Positions 9,101 to 16,859 of a stretch of DNA of 64,000 nt are shown here, in pieces. Below the pieces are notes generated by a model. The model had not been told where the DNA came from, did no database searches, and was given only the letters and a program-made list of their open reading frames with translations. The stretch spans positions 1-64,000 of the forward strand of contig JAFZLC010000001.1 in the NCBI GenBank assembly GCA_017551675.1, in the 5' to 3' direction. How positions within the stretch are numbered: the first letter of the stretch is position 1; each line of letters starts with the position of its first letter. Source of the stretch: Paludibacteraceae bacterium (lineage in GTDB: Bacteria > Bacteroidota > Bacteroidia > Bacteroidales > Paludibacteraceae). The position numbers and the translations under genes were made by a program.

Positions 9101-9532
9101 AAGGTGCGTCAGGAGCATCAGAAACTTATTATGCAAGCATCCATGGCAATGCGGGTGAAGGAACAAACCATGCAGGTTGATGCCAGTGAAAAGAATGAGA
9201 TACACCCCTTCTTGCAATCTTTCATGGAGAAGGTGTCAGAATGTTACATGGATAATATGATAACCGTGGACGACTTGGCAGGCAAGTTGGCTGTCAGTAA
9301 GCCGACCCTAACAAGAAAGGTGAAGTCAATGACAGGCAAGACCCCAATGGAGTGGTTGATGGAGTATCGTTTGAATCGATCATTCCAGATTTTACAAGAC
9401 TCAAATTCCGGTAAGACTATCTCGGAGGTAGCCTACGAGGTCGGCTTTAGTGATCCTTCCTATTTCACAAAGAAATTCAGAGACTACTATGGGTATTTGC
9501 CATCTCAGATAGAGGAAAGAGGAGGAGAGTGA
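6173..9532 (+). CDS. Hybrid two-component system regulator lacking the kinase ATPase domain
   Basis: The 1119-residue protein begins with a signal/anchor and a periplasmic Reg_prop beta-propeller (motifs such as GFLWIGTDFGLDRF; about 25-680), then a Y_Y_Y domain (about 690-755), one transmembrane helix (about 763-781), a coiled coil and an H-box (SHDLNNP, His822). A receiver domain (about 861-975) and an AraC-type helix-turn-helix (about 1020-1119) follow. Between H-box and receiver there are only about 27 residues, where a complete regulator has about 235, so most of the dimerisation domain and the whole HATPase domain are missing. The receiver keeps Asp909 and Lys961, but its acidic pair is Asp866-Lys867 and the MPxMNG loop is lost. 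The frame is intact. Compare the complete paralogue at 12675-16658. It may act by ligand-driven conformational change rather than phosphorylation. Confidence 0.85.
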   Translation: MKRILCLIISMISFFVCWAENVEYARFDHISTKDGLSSNLVFSLTKDSTGFLWIGTDFGLDRFDGKHFKHYRKKEYPSLHRNDIYYVNHLGQDRIVVGGFSGMFQEYDRKRDLFLELMPTEMDSMGYSQMKGTCISPSGDYYVFSNEHVFKYDAEKGCFNSHFAAYDSIQSSFCFSLCVDSKHRYWVGSFDGFVVYDEMGRKLLSSSDDAEQTLINRAVTNILPIDKDRIAVSFMNDRLCVFSQDDLSQLTVIHLPFNSVSKMIQAKNGRFWFATDGDGLWYADSLTKGTTFKSVVPYHGTTDDIKKIYGLVEGNDGTIWIGTHNTGLWGVHPNEDYNIVFSDEFGFPTNMCTSFSEDDEGNLLVGTDGNGLYSISSDWRRIRHYELKNNNVTGVCPMHDSVLVSTWGGGIQSLNLKTGLSSEISYDTIQPTNMFFYVSRSNDGTLWGSSAMDDLYMKRPSEMWRKLKLKDDSIEGLESKWIVRTYQGAGSSMWILAANMLWLYDGVRVKAIRPEMFEERSHSPYSIYDADSDTEGNLYVSTNKGVFRYSADGTQLDTLSFIPDDYYRILKYGGNGCCWLASYSTILSFDSKKKTYESLPGVYHDLFYIKSGYMDSKGRICLGTSAGFYLFNPSKDFPDTTVQYLSFSDLYVSRKKVLPGTSVLKDGPLSDLKEIELAYGMNEIDIWIDVLDYAKYNNVHLRYRVKGLQDEWLPLKDERKISFNYMPTGTYTLEVEAYRSYMNCDYPRITLEIRVLPPWWKSWWFRSIILALFFIGLSIYIKKRTLQLKQEKARLKQEMEQQTKMLNQTMDERKKLINVLSHDLNNPLFSVIGKGNEEVAQLTHDEVVEMIEDKSVWEENTVLIVDKDEKTQTEIKEMLSDYFHVIVASDGEAAVKIADSQLPDIIVSDMDQMELSVAEMSKELSASERTRHIPILFVSSKNDAVDRLLGLLCGAIDYVAKPFSQLELLLKLTNVLKVRQEHQKLIMQASMAMRVKEQTMQVDASEKNEIHPFLQSFMEKVSECYMDNMITVDDLAGKLAVSKPTLTRKVKSMTGKTPMEWLMEYRLNRSFQILQDSNSGKTISEVAYEVGFSDPSYFTKKFRDYYGYLPSQIEERGGE

Positions 9533-9649
9533 AATATTAAAGATTAGGAATATAAGGAAAGGTTCACATTTTTAGATCCCTTCTTTCATAAAATCTTTGT
9601 TAAGAGTAAAGATAAACGATTGAGGCAAATTGTAATTCTTTGTCAAAAA

Positions 9650-9674
9650 AAATGCGTCATTCTCTGACGCATTT
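9650..9674. terminator. Bidirectional terminator between convergent genes
   Basis: A perfect 10-bp stem (9650-9659 with 9665-9674) and 5-base loop has an A run on its left, which is a U tract for the minus-strand lyase mRNA, and a T-rich run on its right for the plus-strand regulator. Confidence 0.8.
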
Positions 9675-9697
9675 CTCTGTTTTTAATATTCTCTTTT

Positions 9698-12457
9698 TTA
9701 ACGTACAATCACCTTTTCTCCATTAATAATATAGATGCCTTGTGCTAATCCATCAACGGTGTTAATGCCCTCATTTAAACAAATGGTTGCAATTGCTTGT
9801 CCCATTTCATTGAATAGGGTGGTGGTGCCTGCCCTCTCAGAACGTATGTAGAGCGTTCCGTCGACTACATAGATGTTGCGCACGACTCTCTCTTCTGTAT
9901 CGTATGTGGATGTCTCTTCTTCTGTGATGCCAAGTAGATAGTGACAAGCGTTTTGTATGAGTCTGACTCCATCTTCTGTTATGTTTGCGAAGGAGCTTCC
10001 ATTGATACCGATTTGAAGATAGTTTTGTGTGATGTTTGTGTTTGATATGTTGCTACCAGCTTTTGCTTCAAGGATGCAAATTTGATTGTTCTCTCCTTTG
10101 ATGGTGGCGATTGTGTTGATTTCTCCACTTGAAGAGTTGAAATTTGCTGGATTCATGTAGGTGTAACCTTTGCTGCTGACTCCTGAAAGGAGATCTAATT
10201 CGTTGTTCTCCAGATGAATGCCTTTGAAGATGGGATGCTCCTTCATGTTGTCTGCTACCACAAGGGTGGTGGCTGTGGCGTTGTCTCCATAGCCTGTTGA
10301 GGCCCAGCTCCATGTTGCGTCGCTGGTTTTGTAGACATGTACTTTCATGTTGAGCATAGGGAGGTTGATGCCTTTAATCTTTGCCATGATAGGCGAGTTG
10401 GAGGCGGCTACTTCACTGATGATGATCATGTCAAACAGAGAGAAGTCGATATTGGTTCGCCGTGCATTGAGTTCAATCACAGTGATGCCTTCCATGTTTT
10501 TCAATGCGGGCAGTAACACTACATCATTGGCATAGGTGGCAATTGTTGGGTCGGTGATATAGGCAATCCATTTGTCTGTTGTTGATGGGTCTTTGATAAG
10601 TGGCGATTCCCCTACAACATAGATGTCGGGTTGCTTGATATGGTCTACGCCATCCCCAATGTAGAATCCAAGGTGGGGTGGTTGGTTATAGGATGTGTTT
10701 TGCCATGCCACACCGCAACGATAGACCGCGTCGTGCATTGGCGTGAATAGACGATAATCGGATTCGATGATTGTGGTGTAGATGTAGATTTGACTTGGAT
10801 TGTTCTCGTTGTAGGTGATTACCTCTTCTCGCCAATCACCGAAGAGGTCGGCTGACAGACATGGATTGCTTTTGGTCCCATTGATGGAACTTCCTTGTAA
10901 TGTTATCAAATTAGAAGTACCGTCGCCTGTCCACTTTGTGATGGTAGTGCCATCCAATAATTCGTCTTGAAGGTCTCCGTCCCAATAAATGCGGAAATTG
11001 ATGGAGGGTTTGTTCTTTGAAATGACATTGCCTTTGCAATCGTATGTTCCAGCACCGCGTGAACTCCAACATTCAAATCCTCTGTGTGATGCATCTATAT
11101 CGGCAGAGAGTCCACGTCCATTGTCATCGTTTGTGCGTTCTCCAAAAATAACTCTTCCTGTATTCAAATCACGAAGTTCGAACCCATATTCACTATTCTT
11201 ATCTTCATGAACAAACCATCCCTCCAAACCTGCTCGGTCGGGATCTAAATCTGATACGTGCATGGCATCTCCATGTCCAAAGCCTGTTCTGTATTTCAGT
11301 TTTCCATCATGGTCGATACAGGCAGAACCATAAATGATTTCGTCGAAACCGTCGTTGTCAACGTCTGCTACACTTAGATTATGAAACCCTTCTCCATAGG
11401 CTCCGGCTCCGTCTGTCTTGGATTTGTGTTCCCATCGTTGAACTAATTTGCCATCAATGAAATCGTAAGCTACCAAGTTTGATTGCGTATAATAACCACG
11501 ACACATCACTACACTCGGATGTACACCATCCAGATAGGCAGTGCATGCTAAAAAACGATCACATCGGTTGCCGTAGTTGTCTCCCCATGTTGATTTGTTA
11601 CTTACGTTTCCTCGTACGGGATTGTATTCGATTGTATGAATCTCTTCTCCTGTCTCACCACTGAAGATAGTTAGATACTCGGGGCCATCAAGCACATATC
11701 CGTTACTGTTTCGATAATCTGCATTGGGATTGTCATTGTTAAGCAACACATATTTCCCTTTGCCATCTTTTGTTCCAGGTGCTGTTTTACAGACCATCTC
11801 TGCTTTGCCATCTCCATCGTAGTCGTAGACCTGAAATTGTGTATAGTGTGCTCCTGCACGTATATTGATACCCAAATCGATACGCCATAGGAAAGAACCA
11901 TCTAGTTGGTAACAATCTATGTAGACATTGCCGGTATAACCGCTTTGGGAGTTATCTTTTGCGTTGGAGGGATCCCATTTGACAAAAAGTTCGTATTGCC
12001 CGTCTCCATCTACATCTCCGACACTCATGTCGTTGGGGGTGTATGTATAACTGCCACTGGCGTTAGAACCACCGGCGGGACGTTGAAGATTGAGTGTCTT
12101 GTATTGTTGTCCCCATACCTCCACTGTATTCGATGCGCTTGTCTCTGTTCCATTGAGAACAGCCTTGACAACATACTTGGAAGAGGTTGTGCCGTTTTTA
12201 TCCACATAGTTTGTGCGGGTGGTGATGGGTGTGTCATTCACTTTCGTTCCATCTCGATAGAGGTTGAAACTAATGTTTTCGTCATCGGTGCCTAAATATC
12301 TCCAACTGATAAATACACCATTGGATCCTTTAACGGCAACAACACCCCGATCTAACTGCTCCATTTGCTTGGTGGCACTAGAAAGAGAGAATGATCCGCT
12401 AAAAAGTAATATAATCAGTAATAGACCTTTAAGATACAATGAGTTCATGTTTTTCAT
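9698..12457 (-). CDS. PL11-type rhamnogalacturonan lyase with extra sandwich domain and T9SS tail
   Basis: The 919-residue protein has a signal peptide (about 1-28). The N-terminal fibronectin-like region (KQMEQLDRGVVAVKGSNG onward) and an eight-bladed propeller with repeated calcium-type motifs (VGDVDGDGQYE, VYDYDGDGKAE, VADVDNDGFDE) are the hallmarks of PL11 lyases (YesW/YesX type). These cut the rhamnogalacturonan I backbone of pectin by beta-elimination. After about residue 630 comes a domain that looks like a glutamine-amidotransferase/ThuA-type sandwich (IAYITDPTIATYANDVV, FDMIIISEVAAS, then ICILEAKAGSN). A T9SS sorting domain occupies about 855-919. Secretion to the cell surface is expected. 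The extra domain's role is unknown. It is transcribed toward the first regulator and its mRNA ends at the hairpin at 9650-9674. Confidence 0.85.
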   Translation of the reverse strand: MKNMNSLYLKGLLLIILLFSGSFSLSSATKQMEQLDRGVVAVKGSNGVFISWRYLGTDDENISFNLYRDGTKVNDTPITTRTNYVDKNGTTSSKYVVKAVLNGTETSASNTVEVWGQQYKTLNLQRPAGGSNASGSYTYTPNDMSVGDVDGDGQYELFVKWDPSNAKDNSQSGYTGNVYIDCYQLDGSFLWRIDLGINIRAGAHYTQFQVYDYDGDGKAEMVCKTAPGTKDGKGKYVLLNNDNPNADYRNSNGYVLDGPEYLTIFSGETGEEIHTIEYNPVRGNVSNKSTWGDNYGNRCDRFLACTAYLDGVHPSVVMCRGYYTQSNLVAYDFIDGKLVQRWEHKSKTDGAGAYGEGFHNLSVADVDNDGFDEIIYGSACIDHDGKLKYRTGFGHGDAMHVSDLDPDRAGLEGWFVHEDKNSEYGFELRDLNTGRVIFGERTNDDNGRGLSADIDASHRGFECWSSRGAGTYDCKGNVISKNKPSINFRIYWDGDLQDELLDGTTITKWTGDGTSNLITLQGSSINGTKSNPCLSADLFGDWREEVITYNENNPSQIYIYTTIIESDYRLFTPMHDAVYRCGVAWQNTSYNQPPHLGFYIGDGVDHIKQPDIYVVGESPLIKDPSTTDKWIAYITDPTIATYANDVVLLPALKNMEGITVIELNARRTNIDFSLFDMIIISEVAASNSPIMAKIKGINLPMLNMKVHVYKTSDATWSWASTGYGDNATATTLVVADNMKEHPIFKGIHLENNELDLLSGVSSKGYTYMNPANFNSSSGEINTIATIKGENNQICILEAKAGSNISNTNITQNYLQIGINGSSFANITEDGVRLIQNACHYLLGITEEETSTYDTEERVVRNIYVVDGTLYIRSERAGTTTLFNEMGQAIATICLNEGINTVDGLAQGIYIINGEKVIVR

Positions 12458-12499
12458 GGTTCCCGTGTTTTTAATTTCGTGTTTTTTTCAGAATTCAAT

Positions 12500-12545
12500 T
12501 TAAGGTGGGTATAACTTTGTCACCTTAAGTACAGATGCAAATCTA
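12500..12545 (-). promoter_or_regulatory. PL11 lyase promoter with TTAAGGTG dyad
   Basis: On the minus strand TAGATTTG (12545-12538) matches the -7 element. Just past the expected start site an inverted repeat, TTAAGGTG with CACCTTAA (12528-12521 and 12507-12500), could form a 5' mRNA hairpin or bind a regulator. Related sequence occurs upstream of the regulator gene at 16750-16766. Confidence 0.45.
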
Positions 12546-12623
12546 TCTGTATATGATTAGATGAATTGGTATTTTTTATTCAAAAGATAGGATTTTGAAA
12601 TCATTGGGTCATGTGGAGACACT

Positions 12624-12669
12624 CGACGGGTTTGCAATAACCAATCAAATGATTATTGCAAACCCGTCG
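12624..12669 (-). terminator. Strong hairpin after the complete regulator gene
   Basis: A perfect 17-bp stem (12624-12640 with 12653-12669) closes a 12-base loop only a few bases after the stop codon at 12675. No T tract follows on the minus strand, so it may protect the mRNA 3' end as much as terminate transcription. Confidence 0.6.
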
Positions 12670-12674
12670 TGATT

Positions 12675-15600
12675 TTATTTCTTCGTTTGTGTTGGTGAAA
12701 TTCCAAAATACGATTTGAAACGCTTACTGAAATAGGAAGGATCTGAGAATCCTACCATATAGGCGATTTCGTTGATGGATGAACCGTTGTTTTCTTTTAT
12801 CTGGCGCATTGCTTCGTTGAGACGATATTCGCTTAACAGTTCGACTGGCGATTTGCCAACGACTGTTTTGATACGACGGAACATAGTGGATCGACTGACG
12901 CAGAGTTCGACGGCCAAATCGTCGACAGACAATTCAGCATTGCTATATCGCTCACGGATTAGATCCATAAAGTGGTTCACAAATGGATCTTCTTTTGGTT
13001 GTTGAGTGTTTCCTTCCTCAGAATCGATCTCTGTCGATGCTTCTCGTTGCATGAGTTGTGCAAGTAGGTAAGCACGTTCCTGTTTCCGTAGTTTCAGAAT
13101 ACTGCGCAACTTCGCCATCAATTCCTCTTGACTGAATGGTTTCGGAATATAATCGATGGCACCATTGGTAAGACCGAGTAGACGATCATTCTCGTCGCTT
13201 CGACCTGACAAGAATAGTATTGGAATATGAGAGAAGATATCGTCTTTCTGTAATTGCTGACAGAGTTCGATACCATTCATAATAGGCATTTCCACATCAC
13301 TAAGGATGATGTCCACCTCATTCTCATTTATGATATCCAGAGCTTGTTTTCCATCGTATGCGATAAGCACATTGCAGAAGTCGCTGAGAAGCGTCTTCAT
13401 GTTTTCGCAGATGAGAGGATTGTCGTCGACCATTAGAAGCGTGTTGCCTGACAATATCTCTTCCGTTTCCTGCTCTTTGTTGGCAATGATAGCAACATTC
13501 GGTTTTTCAAAGATGGCAAGGGAGTTCGAACGAGGAATCGTAATGGTGATACGAGTTCCTTCTCCCTCTTTGCTTGTAGCCGAGAAGGTTCCATTGTTGA
13601 GTTGGATGTATTTCTTACAGATACGTAATCCGAGTCCCGTACCTTTCTCTTGGTCGGTTCCTGTAGTGCTTTCCACCTGCAGATTCTCTGCTAATCGTCT
13701 TAATGCCTCTTCTGACATTCCAACGCCAGAGTCTTGAACATAAAGAGATATCTCAGTATCATTCTCAGAGGCACCTATGGTGATGGTGCCGAATGTCTCT
13801 GTGAATTTCACAGCATTGCTTAATAGATTGCGAATGACAGCGCTAATCATACGAGGGTCGACGTATGCTTTGTGTTGAAGGTTCACCTCCTTGTTGCAGG
13901 TGATGTTCTTGCGCTTAATCATACCTGTGGTTAGCTGGATGATATCGTCGATAAGCGGATTCAGATCAACGTCTTGTGGTTTGCAGACGAGGTCATCTTG
14001 TTTGGATTGAGCCCAATCGAGTAATTTCAGCATCTCGCCTTGCAATGTTTTGGCTGAATCGTGAACATCCACAATCAGTTTCCGTTTATTTTCTTCAGGC
14101 AATGCCTTCTCCTTCAACAACCAGTTCTCCAATGCGACAACAATGGCGAACATTGGATTCTTCAGGTCGTGTCCGATAACTGAGATAAGGCTGTCTTTAT
14201 CTTTTAATGCATTCTGTAATTCGATGGTACGAATGTTTACTTGCTCGTTCAATTCGTTCTTCATCTCAATGAGTCGGCGCATTCTCCATCTGAAGATGGC
14301 GATGATGATAAGAATTAAAGCAATAGCGACAAGTGTGATGAACCACCATGAGTTCCACCACGGAGGAAGCACTTTGATGGTTAATGCGATGGTCTTCTGT
14401 CCGCAATCCTCGTTGCTTCTGAAGGCGTTCACTTCTAAGGTGTATGTGCCTGTAGGCAAGTGTGAGAATTTGATTTTCTTATCGGTTGGCAATGGTTGCC
14501 ATTCGTTTTGAAGTCCGACAAGTCTATATTGCCCTCTGATGCGATCGATGGTTGAGAAGTCTATCATATCAACATCAATGGTGATATTCGTTTTGCCATA
14601 ATCAAGTTCGATGTTGGATAATTGAGATAGAGGTTTTTGATTCAACGGTTTCTCCTGTATATTCACCTTCTTTCCATTGATGTAGAGATAGGAGAAAGAG
14701 AGATATGGAATGATGGTGTCGAACTTAAGTTTGCTAGGATCAATGCTGATGTAACCACCATTGGTTCCAAAATAGATTTTACCATCAGACGCTTTGTAAC
14801 CCGATCTCAAGTAGAAATAGAAGGTAGCCACATCTGTGTAGTTGCCAGGCAACTTGTAGCATGTCTTTTCTTTGTCATTAAAGGAGATGACGCCATTGTC
14901 GCCAGCCAACCAGAAATTGTCGTTGTCGTCTTGCACGATGGCCCTATAATAACCTTTTGGTACATAGTCCAACATCTCTGGAGATTTCTCATTAGGTGAG
15001 AAACGTGCGACACCTTCGCTTGTGGCAGCGAAAAGATAACCTTCGTCGTCGGTTATTATGTCGTTGATACTGAACGGATTGGTTCTTTTTGTAGTGTTCA
15101 CGTCCTGAGAATAGGTGGTCATTGCCCCATTCTCTTCTTTCCATAATGAGTTGGTAGTTAGAATCCAATGCTCGTTTTGTTTTCCATTACAAACAGCGAG
15201 GACCCATTTGTTGTTATTGTTGGTCAGAGTGTCATGCGGAATGATTTTCTCCCATTGCGATACACCCTCTCTTTTGTGGTATAAACCATCACCAGAAGAA
15301 CAAGCGTAGATATCACGTCCGTTGGTGACACTGATTCCAAAGAAGCATGTGGAAGGTGAGTTGACTCCTTCGAATTTCTCTTTTTCGTAGGCACCTGTGT
15401 TCAGGTCGCATCGATAGACACCGCCACCCCAGGAGGCTACGTAACAAACGCCAGATTTAGTCTTAGCTATTTCTGGAATATTGTTGTTTGGAAATTTAGC
15501 TAATGATTTGATGTTGAATTTTGAATCAACCGTATACAAACCGCCACCATCCACGCTGATAACCATATTATGTTGATCATCTTCAGCGAATGAGGTGCAG

Positions 15601-16658
15601 ACAGCTAAAGGAAATCCGAAATCCCATGAGCAGGTAATACCAGTTTCGTTCTCTCTTTTGTATCTCCACAAACCTGAGTTTTGTGTTCCAAACCAGATGT
15701 CTCCCTTTTCATCTTCTGTGATGCAATAAATTTTTTGAGCTTCGTCGATGGAGGCATTGAATGGTCTGAGGTTGGTGAACTGAGGCTCATTGCAAAGGAA
15801 ATCATCGGTATACCATAGACCATGAGCATCCGTTGCAATCCAGTATCTACCTTTTCTATCGCATATAATGTTAGTTATGCAATCGAAAGGAGTCTTTATG
15901 ACACGAGGAGGTTGAATCTCTTTTTGATTGGTGTTGAATATCCATACTTCAGCAGTTTGTGATGCAACCAATAGGAGAGAGTCGTTTAATGGCAACATGG
16001 TTCTAACAAAACTGCAGGCGTCACCCTCTGGTTTGTATCGAAGTTGTAGTTTTCCTGCAGCAGAGAATACCATCATAGAATCCATCGATCCCAGCCAATA
16101 TCTTTTCTTTTGGTCGATGTGCATTGCTCTGACAAAAAGGTTGCGAGTGGCACGAAACAAATGATTTTCGCTTGAGTAGGACTCAGTTTTTGGGTCATAG
16201 ATATAGGCGCCACAGCTGGAATAAGCATATTGCTTTCCATCTTTTATGTAGACCTCCATTGTCTCTTTGTAGAATGTCTCGTTGTACTCTTCCGGCATGA
16301 CACTTCTGAACATGTCTTTAACGGGATCGTATTCCACGAAGAACCCATAGTATCCACCGCCGGTGATTCTACCATTGGGCAATGCATGAATAAAGAGGAA
16401 GCCCTCTCTGTCTAAGCCATCATAATCATTTTTTCTGTGATGAATGAACGACTCTCCATCGAAACGGTCCAAACCGTAATCCGTTCCCACCCAAATAAAT
16501 CCGCTAGGGTCTTGATCGATAGAGAAAACACGGTTGGAAATCAGCCCGTCTTTTGTCGTGTAGTGGTCAAAAATACCATACTCTGTAGCTGAAAAAACCG
16601 TTTGGCACGCTAAGGAGAAAAGCGTGATTAATTGTAATATATGTTTCTTGTTAAACAA
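12675..16658 (-). CDS. Complete hybrid two-component system regulator
   Basis: The 1327-residue protein carries all parts of a Bacteroidota hybrid two-component regulator: signal sequence, Reg_prop propeller (GFIWVGTDYGLDRFDG and later repeats; about 25-690), Y_Y_Y domain (about 700-765), transmembrane helix (about 776-795), and a HisKA domain with GHDLKNP (His830). A HATPase with an N box (NLLSNAVKF, about 948), GVGMS and GTGLGL follows, then a receiver (VDDN acidic pair, phospho-acceptor Asp1121 in LSDVEMP, KPFS lysine) and an AraC helix-turn-helix (about 1235-1327). Such proteins bind oligosaccharide breakdown products in the periplasm and switch on the matching polysaccharide genes. It lies between the PL11 lyase and the xylanase, on the same strand, and probably controls one or both. 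Which sugar it senses is not visible. Confidence 0.92.
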   Translation of the reverse strand: MFNKKHILQLITLFSLACQTVFSATEYGIFDHYTTKDGLISNRVFSIDQDPSGFIWVGTDYGLDRFDGESFIHHRKNDYDGLDREGFLFIHALPNGRITGGGYYGFFVEYDPVKDMFRSVMPEEYNETFYKETMEVYIKDGKQYAYSSCGAYIYDPKTESYSSENHLFRATRNLFVRAMHIDQKKRYWLGSMDSMMVFSAAGKLQLRYKPEGDACSFVRTMLPLNDSLLLVASQTAEVWIFNTNQKEIQPPRVIKTPFDCITNIICDRKGRYWIATDAHGLWYTDDFLCNEPQFTNLRPFNASIDEAQKIYCITEDEKGDIWFGTQNSGLWRYKRENETGITCSWDFGFPLAVCTSFAEDDQHNMVISVDGGGLYTVDSKFNIKSLAKFPNNNIPEIAKTKSGVCYVASWGGGVYRCDLNTGAYEKEKFEGVNSPSTCFFGISVTNGRDIYACSSGDGLYHKREGVSQWEKIIPHDTLTNNNNKWVLAVCNGKQNEHWILTTNSLWKEENGAMTTYSQDVNTTKRTNPFSINDIITDDEGYLFAATSEGVARFSPNEKSPEMLDYVPKGYYRAIVQDDNDNFWLAGDNGVISFNDKEKTCYKLPGNYTDVATFYFYLRSGYKASDGKIYFGTNGGYISIDPSKLKFDTIIPYLSFSYLYINGKKVNIQEKPLNQKPLSQLSNIELDYGKTNITIDVDMIDFSTIDRIRGQYRLVGLQNEWQPLPTDKKIKFSHLPTGTYTLEVNAFRSNEDCGQKTIALTIKVLPPWWNSWWFITLVAIALILIIIAIFRWRMRRLIEMKNELNEQVNIRTIELQNALKDKDSLISVIGHDLKNPMFAIVVALENWLLKEKALPEENKRKLIVDVHDSAKTLQGEMLKLLDWAQSKQDDLVCKPQDVDLNPLIDDIIQLTTGMIKRKNITCNKEVNLQHKAYVDPRMISAVIRNLLSNAVKFTETFGTITIGASENDTEISLYVQDSGVGMSEEALRRLAENLQVESTTGTDQEKGTGLGLRICKKYIQLNNGTFSATSKEGEGTRITITIPRSNSLAIFEKPNVAIIANKEQETEEILSGNTLLMVDDNPLICENMKTLLSDFCNVLIAYDGKQALDIINENEVDIILSDVEMPIMNGIELCQQLQKDDIFSHIPILFLSGRSDENDRLLGLTNGAIDYIPKPFSQEELMAKLRSILKLRKQERAYLLAQLMQREASTEIDSEEGNTQQPKEDPFVNHFMDLIRERYSNAELSVDDLAVELCVSRSTMFRRIKTVVGKSPVELLSEYRLNEAMRQIKENNGSSINEIAYMVGFSDPSYFSKRFKSYFGISPTQTKK

Positions 16659-16749
16659 AATTCAACTCTATATGACTTTGTAATAGTGGATTCTGTTATT
16701 AACCCACACATTTCATAATATTATATTTTTCATGGTGAATTTATTGGAC

Positions 16750-16773
16750 CCACCTTAAGCGGTGACAAATATA
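16750..16773 (-). promoter_or_regulatory. Promoter and dyad of the complete regulator gene
   Basis: On the minus strand TATATTTG (16773-16766) matches the -7 element. It is followed at once by CACC-N6-GGTG, part of TTTGTCACCGCTTAAGGTGG. The pieces TTTGTCACC and TTAAGGTGGGT recur at the PL11 promoter (12500-12528), so they may be sites for a common regulator. Confidence 0.45.
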
Positions 16774-16782
16774 TAATTTTAT

Positions 16783-16820
16783 AAAAAAAAAAGCAAGGAC
16801 GAAATAAAATTCGTCCTTGC
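16783..16820 (-). terminator. Intrinsic terminator after the xylanase
   Basis: An 11-bp perfect stem (16793-16803 with 16810-16820) is followed, in the minus-strand direction, by ten U residues (A run 16783-16792). It lies about 40 bases after the xylanase stop codon. Confidence 0.9.
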
Positions 16821-16859
16821 AACAGGAAAATTTTTTATTTGAGTGTTACGTGTTTGGGA

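Noticed and set aside
11906-12295. 129-codon frame antisense to the PL11 gene
   Set aside because: It lies wholly inside a clear coding region on the other strand and shows no family features; typical shadow frame.
12511-12520. Possible plus-strand -7 box TAACTTTG
   Set aside because: It would transcribe only antisense into the regulator gene; it more likely belongs to the dyad of the PL11 promoter.
13306-13737. 143-codon frame antisense to the second hybrid regulator
   Set aside because: Fully covered by a well-supported coding region; composition mirrors the sense codons.
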